A stretch of 64,000 nt of DNA, taken from Methylotenera sp. (GTDB lineage: Bacteria; Pseudomonadota; Gammaproteobacteria; Burkholderiales; Methylophilaceae). The stretch spans positions 1 through 64,000 of the forward strand of contig JAKFVD010000004.1 in the NCBI GenBank assembly GCA_021732365.1, given 5' to 3'. Made by a program: the position numbers and the translations under genes. The notes under the pieces were generated by a model. That model ran no database searches, was not told the origin of the DNA, and saw only the letters and a program-made list of their open reading frames with translations. How positions within the stretch are numbered: the first letter of the stretch is position 1; each line of letters opens with the position of its first letter. Below, piece after piece: positions 56,788-64,000 of the stretch.

Positions 56788-56802
56788 GCGCAAAATTTGC
56801 GC
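56788..56802. repeat. Palindrome just upstream of the sigma-32 promoter
   Basis: GCGCAAAATTTGCGC is an imperfect-centre palindrome 8 bases upstream of the -35 box and 23 bases after the waaC stop. It may be an operator or a weak end of the waaC transcript. Confidence 0.35.
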
Positions 56803-56824
56803 AATTTTTGGATTAAATTGAGTG

Positions 56825-57796
56825 TTAAGTAATTTGGGAGAACGTTTGAATTTGACTGAGATGCGTCAAAACGCTATCAACGCTAGGTGTTTCACCAATA
56901 TTGCCCAGATTAACAGCTGGCGCATGACTACCTACAACGCCAGTGAGCGCTGGGTTAGTGTCCGTGTAAATAGCGATAGTAGAAATATTCAAAGCCGCGG
57001 CTAAATGCGATAAACCCGTATCAACGCCAATTGCAGCTTGTGCTTGACTGATTATTGATGCTAATTCTGCGATGTTTGATTTTGGTAAAACGACCGCATT
57101 CTCTAAACTCTGTGCTATCTCTTCGGCACGTGTTAATTCAGCAGTGTTTGACCAAGGCAATAGCATATTCAGTTGCTGGTTTTTTAAGGCTTTCCCTAAT
57201 CCAATCCAATGTTCAGTTGGCCACAATTTGCTCTCTCGGCTCGTGCCGTGCAAGGCGATTACAAAAGGTTTACTTGGAGTTTTGTTTGAATCAACGGTTG
57301 CTTGAATACCGTAATCAGGCGCGTTTGTAGGCGGCGCATAATTTAAACTTAATGCCGCCAAAGTGCGATTTCGGCTGACCGCATGTTGCTGGTAAGAAAT
57401 AGCATAGGTTTTATCGTAACACTTACTAGCGATAGGCTCGCGAATCGATTGTTTGTCGTAGCCATGTTTAATGCCATTAGCCAAACGCGTTATCAAAGCG
57501 CTTTTTAATAAGCCTTGTGTATCAATCACACTGTCATAGTGGTTTTGTCCAATTAAGTGTTTGAATTGCTTAATTTCTGACCAAGTTTTAGTCTTAAGTA
57601 ACTGCTTACGCCAACGCCTAAAAGCCACTGTGTATACTTGATTGATTGCTGGATGCAGGCTTGGAATATCGGCAAAGCTATCTTCTACTATCCAGTCAAT
57701 CTGTGCATGTGGATACACGGCATGAATATCGTTGATGACAGGCAGGCAATGAATGACATCGCCTAGAGAGGAGGTTTTAACAATGAGAATTTTCAT
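56825..57796 (-). CDS. waaC: LPS heptosyltransferase I (WaaC/RfaC)
   Basis: GT9 enzyme that adds the first heptose to Kdo-lipid A. KILIVKTSSLGDVIHCLP at the N-terminus, FVIALHGTSRESKLWP, and AAIGVDTGLSHLAAAL with the conserved DTGLSHLA. ATG 57796 gives 323 residues; in-frame ATGs at 57808 and 57820 also lack a strong ribosome site. Divergent from waaG. Confidence 0.92.
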   Translation of the reverse strand: MKILIVKTSSLGDVIHCLPVINDIHAVYPHAQIDWIVEDSFADIPSLHPAINQVYTVAFRRWRKQLLKTKTWSEIKQFKHLIGQNHYDSVIDTQGLLKSALITRLANGIKHGYDKQSIREPIASKCYDKTYAISYQQHAVSRNRTLAALSLNYAPPTNAPDYGIQATVDSNKTPSKPFVIALHGTSRESKLWPTEHWIGLGKALKNQQLNMLLPWSNTAELTRAEEIAQSLENAVVLPKSNIAELASIISQAQAAIGVDTGLSHLAAALNISTIAIYTDTNPALTGVVGSHAPAVNLGNIGETPSVDSVLTHLSQIQTFSQIT

Positions 57797-57870
57797 GGGC
57801 TTAGGCATTATTTCAGGCATTTTCGCATACAATCAACTTTTTTATGCATTGAAAAACCGTTCATTACCTC

Positions 57871-59028
57871 ATGAAGTTTGCATTTATTATCTTTAAATAC
57901 TTTCCTTTTGGCGGCATGCAGCGCGATATGTTGCGTACTGCAAATGAGTTGGTGAAACGCGGACATGCGGTAGAAATATTTACCATGACATGGCAGGGCG
58001 ACCTACCTAACCATATCAAAGTGCGTGAGTTGCCACAAAAAGCCTGGTTTAATTACCAACGCTACGAACAATTTATTCAGGCTAGTTTTGCCCTAATAAA
58101 CGCCAGCCACTTTGATTATGTGTTTGGCTACAATCGTATGCCAGGCCTAGATGCACATTTTGCTGCAGACCCTTGTTTTATTGAGCGTGCACACAAGCAA
58201 CGCCATTTTTTATACCGCTTATTGCCGCGTTTTAAATGGTTTGCAGCCTGTGAGAAAGCCGTATTTTCGGCAGATACTGATACAAAAATCTTGGCGGTTT
58301 CCCTCACCGAAAAACCGCATTTTCAACATTGGTATGGCACGCAAAGTGAGCGGTTTCATTATATTCCGCCATTTTTATCGCCAGAACGTTTTGTGTTGCA
58401 AGACAAAACCGCTATGCGCGCCCATTTGCGTAAGACTTTTGGTTTTGATGCCAATGATTTTGTATTTTTGTTAACAGGCTCTGGTTTTGCCATGAAAGGC
58501 TTGGACCGTGCTATTTTGGCACTTGCGGCCTTGCCTGATGATGTGCGTGGCAATACAAGATTGGTCGCAGTAGGGCAGGACAATCCCAAACAATTCCAGA
58601 AAATGGCAAAAAAATTAGGTATTGCCAATCAAGTGGTGATATCAAAAGGCAGGCCCGATATTCCGCAATTGATGCAGGGTGCTGATGTGTGCATTCACCC
58701 AGCGTATCGCGAAAATACAGGTTTGGTGATTTTAGAAGGCATGGCTTGCGGCTCGCCCATGCTGGTAGCCGCCAGTTGCGGCTATGCGCATCATGTGGCG
58801 GATGCTAATGCGGGCATTGTATCTGACAGTCCCTTTAATCAGATTGACTTTAATCAACAGTTTTTGCAGATGATTCAAACTGATAAGAAAACAGAATGGT
58901 CACAGAATGGCTTGGCTTATGTACAGCAAATCATGCAGGCCAATGATGGTAGTGCAGAGGCGGAAATTTTGATTAAACTGGCTAATCAAAAAACAAGTCA
59001 AAAAATAAGCAAACGGGTTAACGCATGA
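57871..59028 (+). CDS. waaG: LPS core glucosyltransferase (WaaG-like, GT4)
   Basis: A 385-residue GT4 enzyme: FKYFPFGGMQRDMLRTANEL at the N-terminus, GYNRMPGLDA, and the nucleotide-sugar site AYRENTGLVILEGMACG (EX7E). Transfers a hexose to heptose in the LPS inner core. Its stop overlaps waaP by 4 bases. Confidence 0.9.
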   Translation: MKFAFIIFKYFPFGGMQRDMLRTANELVKRGHAVEIFTMTWQGDLPNHIKVRELPQKAWFNYQRYEQFIQASFALINASHFDYVFGYNRMPGLDAHFAADPCFIERAHKQRHFLYRLLPRFKWFAACEKAVFSADTDTKILAVSLTEKPHFQHWYGTQSERFHYIPPFLSPERFVLQDKTAMRAHLRKTFGFDANDFVFLLTGSGFAMKGLDRAILALAALPDDVRGNTRLVAVGQDNPKQFQKMAKKLGIANQVVISKGRPDIPQLMQGADVCIHPAYRENTGLVILEGMACGSPMLVAASCGYAHHVADANAGIVSDSPFNQIDFNQQFLQMIQTDKKTEWSQNGLAYVQQIMQANDGSAEAEILIKLANQKTSQKISKRVNA

Positions 59029-59840
59029 ATAATCACTTAGTTGTGCCTGACTTCATTAAAAAACACTTAAACGGAGATACGTTTGAGGCCTTGATGCAAA
59101 TGCCTGGCAAGGCTTTTCGCGATGTGCGTGGCCGTAAGACTATTCAAGTGGCATTGGATGGTAAAAGTTATTTTATCAAGCAGCATTTTGGAGTGGGCTG
59201 GGTAGAAATATTCAAGAATCTGGTTGCTTTTAAAAAGCCGATTCTAGGCGCAATGACCGAGGTAAATGCGATTCAGAAACTGAATACAGTTGGCATTCCA
59301 ACGACGCCGCTAGTGGCTTACGGCCAGCAGGGGTGCAGTCCAGCATCTACGCGTTCGTTTGTGATGACAGAAGATTTAGGCGAAATCGTTACTATTGAAG
59401 AGTTATGTGCGGATTGGCAAAGCTATCCACAAAGCTTTAAGCAAGCGCTGATGCAAGCGATGGCTGAATTAGCCAGCAGGCTACATGGTGCAGGCCTTGC
59501 ACATAGGGATTTCTATTTATGCCATTTTGTTTTAAAAAAACAGGATGTAAATACTGAACGTGCCACTGTTAAAAATTTACACTTAATTGATTTGCATCGC
59601 ATGTTGCAAGGCCAAGCCAGCAGCGGCAAGGTGGTGATGAAAGATATTGCTGGCTTATATTTTTCGGCTATGCAATATGGGCTAAGTCCACAAGATTTAG
59701 ACATATTTAAGCAGCATTATTTGCCACAAAATGCTGCTTTTTGGGCGCAGGTAGAAAGCCGTGCGCAAGCTTTATTAAGCAAATTCAATAGCCAAAAATT
59801 TCAGCAACGTTTGCAACAGGAAAAATCGGCTATTCACTAG
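59025..59840 (+). CDS. waaP: LPS heptose kinase (WaaP/RfaP)
   Basis: A 271-residue kinase-fold protein: FRDVRGRKTIQV, KSYFIKQHFGVGW with the ATP-binding Lys, the catalytic loop AHRDFYLCHFVL and the metal-binding LIDLHRM. Phosphorylates heptose I. Coupled to waaG. Confidence 0.92.
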   Translation: MNNHLVVPDFIKKHLNGDTFEALMQMPGKAFRDVRGRKTIQVALDGKSYFIKQHFGVGWVEIFKNLVAFKKPILGAMTEVNAIQKLNTVGIPTTPLVAYGQQGCSPASTRSFVMTEDLGEIVTIEELCADWQSYPQSFKQALMQAMAELASRLHGAGLAHRDFYLCHFVLKKQDVNTERATVKNLHLIDLHRMLQGQASSGKVVMKDIAGLYFSAMQYGLSPQDLDIFKQHYLPQNAAFWAQVESRAQALLSKFNSQKFQQRLQQEKSAIH

Positions 59841-59920
59841 ATTGAGTTAGGTCTAGTTTTGTAGTCGAGCAATAAGTTATTTATAATTTAGATTTCGCCC
59901 CAAAACCACTTAAAACATGG

Positions 59921-60264
59921 ATGGTTTTGTGTAAGGTAGGCATGCTTAAAGCCAGTATCGGCACTAAGCTCATGCCTGATCAACTGCGTATTCGTGAGCT
60001 AGAACGTAATCTTGCTATTGCGCGTGAAGAGCGAGGTATATTAAAAAGCCACCGCGTAGTTTGTGAATCTGTCGAAGTAAGGTATGCGATGGTTGACTCA
60101 CTCAAGCCAATGCATCAGCTACAAATATATGTAATTAGGTTAATGTCGCGGTGAATAGCTATTATGCTTATTGCAAGAGCAAACCTGCTTCCTAGCGCAA
60201 ACAAGAAGATATAGGCTCGCTCACACACATGCGCGCCGCGCGCGAACGTGGCTTTTGTAGTTAT
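59921..60264 (+). pseudogene. IS3-family transposase remnant
   Basis: The first frame reads LRIRELERNLAIAREERGILK, a typical OrfA leucine-zipper end, then EVRYAMVDSLKPMH as at the OrfB start. After a frameshift near 60130, NVAVNSYYAYCKSKPAS-stop-RKQEDIGSLTHMRAARERGFCSY continues OrfB. With a frameshift, stops and no catalytic DDE domain, the element is dead. Confidence 0.75.
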
Positions 60265-60569
60265 TAAACAAATAAGATTCAATCTAAGCTTGCCGCTCAA
60301 TTCATATCAGTTGTTATTATAAATTGCATCCGCAGACATGCGAAAATAGGCAACAAATTCCTGCTGACTTCGCCAAAAGTTGTACGGAAAATTTACAGAA
60401 AAATGCTTCACAATTCAAATATTAGCCCGACTACTAAATCGAGCCTAATTCCAGCTCTTGTCATACTTAAAGTATGATGTATTATATTAGTGGATGACTA
60501 CATTCTTTAGAAGTTAAAAGATAAAATAACCTAGTGGTTCAAGGATTAAGAAAAGCAATAGAAAATTAC
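60265..60569. other. AT-rich leader before the PQQ-type gene
   Basis: 305 bases with no gene. It holds the probable promoter of the following gene; no operator or hairpin was recognised. Confidence 0.45.
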
Positions 60570-62705
60570 ATGCTTACGACTTTAAAAATTAAAATATATA
60601 ACATCTGCCTAATAAATATCTTTTTATTTTTTTATACTATTCCCATTATATTGCATGCTCAACAGTCTTATGATCCTTTTGAAAAGGTATGGTCATATTC
60701 AAAAAACTCTTATCATCCAAGTGACACAGTGCAAGCATCTGGAGTAGTTTATAAGAACTATTTACTAAGTGTGGATTTAGATGGAAATGTTCTTGCCTTG
60801 GATTTAGTATCAGGGAATCTATTATGGACAGTAAAAATTGGAACTCCATCGGGTCGCAGAGGTTTTTATATAGATCAGAAAAATGGATATGTGTACATCA
60901 ACGGTGGAACTTTTTTATATAAATTAAGAGTGTTAGACGGGACAATATTAAAAAAAATTGAAGTTGGAATGTCCCAAGTTGAACCAATAATTGTTGGTAA
61001 CGACGCTATATTGTTCAATCATATGGAAGGTAATATTAGCAGAGTAGACATAGAAAAAAATATTTTGATATGGAAACTATCTCTAGGCAGTACAGCCCGC
61101 ATTTGGAGTCCGCCAGCCTTGTCAAACGATCAAAAAATTGCCTATATAGCTACTAGCAACCCTGGTAGCCTTGTCGCAGGAGAGACTAAAGTAAAAGGAA
61201 AAGATTATTCTTCTAGCTTAGTGGCAATTGATATAAGCAAAGGTAACGTTGTATTTAGTTATCAGGATGTTTTTAAGGATATCTGGGATTATGACGTCAC
61301 AGGCAGACCCTTGCTAATAGACAATTATAGGACTAATGATGGCAGAGAAATAAACGCGGTTTTCCAATTAACTAAAACAGGAAATATAATCGCATTGGAT
61401 GCAAGAGACGGAACTGAAATATATAAAGGTCAAACTGCCTTAAAGTTTGTTGATACAAACAAGGACGAGATTGAAGGGGTTTCACAGTTTCAGAGAGAAT
61501 ATTTATGGCCAGAAAGATTTTCTGATATTTTAGTCGAACCAAAAGATTTGCGCTTGTCAGAAATGAACTCATTTAAATTACGTCATGCAAAATTTGGAGA
61601 ATTTATCCCGCCCTCTGTCGACTATGATGTTGTTATAAAGGGACTACATGGTGGGGCGGAGTGGTTTGGTGGTCAGCTACATAGCAAGCACGGTACTAAT
61701 TATTTGGTCGTGCCATATAACGATTATGCTTGGATATTGAGGCTGGAGTACACTCAAGCTGAAAGTATTTTAGATAAGTTATGTATTTGGTTTATTGATA
61801 AAATTTTCAGGTTGGAAAATAAAATTTTACGTATATTCAAATCAAATCCCGACACGACCGAAAAGACCAAATTTATTAGCGATGATAACGATTTTTCTGG
61901 CCATCGCTGGAGTCAGAGCGAATGGCGCAGAAAGTCATATGCGGATTGGGACAAGTATTGGACTGTGAGGGAAAGTATACACTATGCTACTTCACCTTTT
62001 TCTTACAATAAAACTTACAGTCAAAATTGTGCTAGTTGTCACGGAAAAGCAAGGTTGGGGGATTATCAATCCGAACATGGTGGTGATGGATATATTCCAA
62101 GCTTACTTGGGTATACTTTAACAAAAAAATTTAAAAAATTTAATACTATTGATGCTTTAAATGCCATCCATCTAGATAAGCAAAAGCTTAATATTTCGCA
62201 AAAAGACTACAACAATATGAATAATTTTTTTAATGAGTATGACAATAAGCAGTTAAGAAAAGGTAACCTTATTGCTACAGGCTTCTGGCAGATGCTTGCT
62301 GCTAAAGATGGATATCCTGCTAATAATCCTCCTTGGGGAGGTATCGGGATAGTGAATTTAGAAACGGGGAAATTAGAGAAAAAAATTTTGATTGGCGATA
62401 ATAAAGTTAATGGAGTTGGTCTACCAATATTTGGAGGTATATCTTCCCCTACAACCGATAATTTGATTGCCGCAACTGGTACACCAGACTCCAAAGCTTT
62501 TATAATCGATTTAGATACAAATACGGTAATTCAAAAAATAAAGTTGAGCTTTACAGGGTCTGCACCCCCTCTTTTGACTAAAATTGGTAAATGCGAAGCT
62601 TTCGTTTTCATTGAAACTGGAGGGAGGTTTGCCTGGAATAAAAAACGGAATGGATTTGTAATTTCACTATATAAGAAAAAGTCCTGTGATATCAATTCCA
62701 TGTGA
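60570..62705 (+). CDS. PQQ-type beta-propeller protein with c-type heme motif
   Basis: About 711 residues with an N-terminal hydrophobic signal or anchor (KIYNICLINIFLFFYTIPIILHA). Propeller repeats include LLSVDLDGNVLALDLVSGNLLWTV and VYINGGTFLYKL. Dehydrogenase-like segments are DIWDYDVTGRPLLID (catalytic Asp region), GAEWFGG and PPWGGIGIVNLETG. A heme-c site, CASCH (near 62029), is embedded between propeller segments rather than at the C-terminus. The insert also carries DYQSEHGGDGYIPSLLG. Probable periplasmic quinohemoprotein oxidising an alcohol or sugar. Strongly AT-rich compared with the LPS genes, suggesting transfer. Confidence 0.75.
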   Translation: MLTTLKIKIYNICLINIFLFFYTIPIILHAQQSYDPFEKVWSYSKNSYHPSDTVQASGVVYKNYLLSVDLDGNVLALDLVSGNLLWTVKIGTPSGRRGFYIDQKNGYVYINGGTFLYKLRVLDGTILKKIEVGMSQVEPIIVGNDAILFNHMEGNISRVDIEKNILIWKLSLGSTARIWSPPALSNDQKIAYIATSNPGSLVAGETKVKGKDYSSSLVAIDISKGNVVFSYQDVFKDIWDYDVTGRPLLIDNYRTNDGREINAVFQLTKTGNIIALDARDGTEIYKGQTALKFVDTNKDEIEGVSQFQREYLWPERFSDILVEPKDLRLSEMNSFKLRHAKFGEFIPPSVDYDVVIKGLHGGAEWFGGQLHSKHGTNYLVVPYNDYAWILRLEYTQAESILDKLCIWFIDKIFRLENKILRIFKSNPDTTEKTKFISDDNDFSGHRWSQSEWRRKSYADWDKYWTVRESIHYATSPFSYNKTYSQNCASCHGKARLGDYQSEHGGDGYIPSLLGYTLTKKFKKFNTIDALNAIHLDKQKLNISQKDYNNMNNFFNEYDNKQLRKGNLIATGFWQMLAAKDGYPANNPPWGGIGIVNLETGKLEKKILIGDNKVNGVGLPIFGGISSPTTDNLIAATGTPDSKAFIIDLDTNTVIQKIKLSFTGSAPPLLTKIGKCEAFVFIETGGRFAWNKKRNGFVISLYKKKSCDINSM

Positions 62706-63144
62706 CACATTTTATGAAGAGCTTATGTTTAAGCCTAAGCTTGTCCTGAAGTTGACCTCCAACGAGTTGGTAGGTATAGCCTTTTTTGTGCAAGCCCTTT
62801 CAAAGGCCTAATTACTCATTCCATTTATCTGTGTATGACGTATATATCTGTTACAAAACATTTCAATATAATCAAAAATATCGGCTGATATTTTATCTCT
62901 CATATGAGACACATGGTTGAGGATTATTTACTTACTTTAGACCACTTAAAATGATTCTGTAACCCCATTTAAAAGTAAGTTTTAATCCGTCGGAAGATAC
63001 TTATGTGTTTGAGGCAGATGCTAAAGGTTGATTAAATAACTGGTGCTTTATGCAATGAGGAAGCTAGCTAAGAAAGATGATGAGTTTATAGATGTAATTG
63101 AGTTTGTGTAGTTACTCAGTTTTGATTTCTAAGATTAACGGCAA
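62706..63144. other. Gene-free stretch before the acyltransferase gene
   Basis: 439 bases. A short coding-like piece, KVSFNPSEDTYVFEADAKG then a stop, appears near 62970-63029 and MRKLAKKDDEFIDVIEFV near 63056-63110, possibly scraps of a decayed gene. The palindrome CCAACGAGTTGG is at about 62758-62769. No intact gene. Confidence 0.4.
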
Positions 63145-64000
63145 CTATTTCTGCTTATTAATCGCATGCCGTCTTTGTTTGTAGCGGTCATAACGCCATA
63201 AGTATTGCGCCGGGTTTAGTGCAATCTGCTGTTCGATTGCTTTGTTTAATAATGTTGCAGTGGCAATCGATTCCAATTGCGTGATATGAATTTCATAGCC
63301 TGCACCATTTGCCAGTCGCTCACCAAACGCCATGATGACAGTTGCGCCAGTTTTTTCGGCTAATTTGCTGGCTAGTGTCATGGTGTAGGCAGGCCTGCCG
63401 AAAAAATCTGCCCATTCGCCTTCACCTGCGGCGGGTATCTGGTCTGGCAAAATACCAATCGCTTCATTGCGTTTTAGCGCCTGCATCAGCTTACGCACAC
63501 CACTGGCATTTGCCTCCGCCAGGGTCACTCCTGTACGGGTGCGGCCTTGCAAGATAAATTGCTTTAACAATTGTAATTTAGGCGCGCGATATAGCACGGT
63601 AATCGGATGCTTTGATCCATAGTAAATAGAGGTAATCTCAAAACACCCTAAATGCGGCGTTAAGAAAATAATCCCTTTGCCGCGTTGCAACGCATCTTTC
63701 ACAATTTCCCAGCCGTGCACTTGCCTCACCAAAGGCAATATGTCGACTTCTTTTTTCTGCCAAATGCCAATCGTTTCTAGCACCGCTTTACCAGATTCAA
63801 CAATATTTTCATTTAAAATCTGTTTGAATTGTTGGGTGTCTTTAGCTAAACCACTGGTTTTAATATTATTTTTGATGGTGACTGCCGATTTTGGCGAACA
63901 GTAATAGACTAACCAGCCAAGTGCGGCACCCAAGCGGTGTAAACTTGGTAGTGATAAAATACCAAAAAATTTGAAAACAGTATTAAAAATAAAATTCAGC
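63145..64000 (-). CDS. Lipid A acyltransferase (LpxL/HtrB family), 5' end outside window
   Basis: Open to the window edge, adding LNFIFNTVFKFFGILSLPSLHRLG before the first internal candidate start, so the true start lies beyond 64000. The HX4E catalytic motif is HLGCFE, followed by YRAPK, GVRKLMQALKRNEAIGILPDQ and a C-terminal YLWRYDRYKQR. Transfers a secondary acyl chain to lipid A. It lies near waaC-waaG-waaP, separated by the IS3 remnant and the PQQ-type gene. Confidence 0.9.
   Translation of the reverse strand, partial: LNFIFNTVFKFFGILSLPSLHRLGAALGWLVYYCSPKSAVTIKNNIKTSGLAKDTQQFKQILNENIVESGKAVLETIGIWQKKEVDILPLVRQVHGWEIVKDALQRGKGIIFLTPHLGCFEITSIYYGSKHPITVLYRAPKLQLLKQFILQGRTRTGVTLAEANASGVRKLMQALKRNEAIGILPDQIPAAGEGEWADFFGRPAYTMTLASKLAEKTGATVIMAFGERLANGAGYEIHITQLESIATATLLNKAIEQQIALNPAQYLWRYDRYKQRRHAINKQK

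Overview
The window looks like the chromosome of a betaproteobacterium, most likely Methylophilaceae (Methylotenera-like). This is an inference from AT-leaning DNA, betaproteobacterial versions of housekeeping genes (rsmD/M16/M16/ftsY-ftsE-ftsX/rpoH, coaD plus a YfhL-type ferredoxin, grpE-dnaK-dnaJ), a PEP-CTERM protein, CreBCD and bufferin (MNIO RiPP) genes. No rRNA, tRNA, CRISPR array or replication origin was recognised by eye.

Layout. 1-1736: 3' part of a dynamin-like GTPase gene. 1862-10337, minus strand: rpoH, then a cassette (C-S lyase, egtD, egtB, DUF427, PEP-CTERM protein), then ftsX, ftsE and ftsY. The cassette sits where ftsX and rpoH are neighbours in many proteobacteria. 10503-15396, plus strand: an M16 peptidase pair (one active, one lacking the zinc motif), rsmD, coaD, ferredoxin, gloA and a small conserved protein. 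15534-19689, minus: a frameshifted M23 peptidase and creB-creC-creD with a perfect CreB box. 19837-25574: AT-rich accessory island with an IS1595-type transposase, unknown proteins, a Cys-phosphatase-like protein and a broken Rhs-type tail.

25764-44448: a bufferin operon (MNIO bufB, bufC, precursor bufA, DoxX) runs into a sugar-handling block. That block has an SDR glucose dehydrogenase, a double-VOC protein, a GMC oxidoreductase, two glycoside hydrolases (GH133-like and GH63-like), an aquaporin, a DoxX-NDH-2 fusion, glucokinase, a gluconolactonase with an extra N-terminal domain and a GlcG-cupin fusion. The block is closed by an orphan DUF2282 precursor and an expanded BufA2-like Cys-repeat protein. 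A plausible flow is: glucans to glucose, then glucose to gluconolactone to gluconate, or to glucose-6-phosphate, with NADH reoxidised by NDH-2. Next come a two-component system (44680-46454), a sigma-54 activator with an altered GAFTGA loop, an EF-hand protein, an IS21 remnant, and an HTH gene beside an AAA+ ATPase/zinc-ribbon pair.

52911-56719: grpE-dnaK-dnaJ behind a near-consensus sigma-32 promoter. The rpoH gene at the other end of the window carries a CIRCE operator and appears to start at ATT, so a HrcA to RpoH to DnaKJ-GrpE cascade can be read from the sequence. 56825-59840: LPS core genes waaC, waaG and waaP. 59921-62705: IS3 remnant and an AT-rich PQQ-type propeller protein with a c-type heme motif. 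63145-64000: an LpxL/HtrB-type acyltransferase running off the window.
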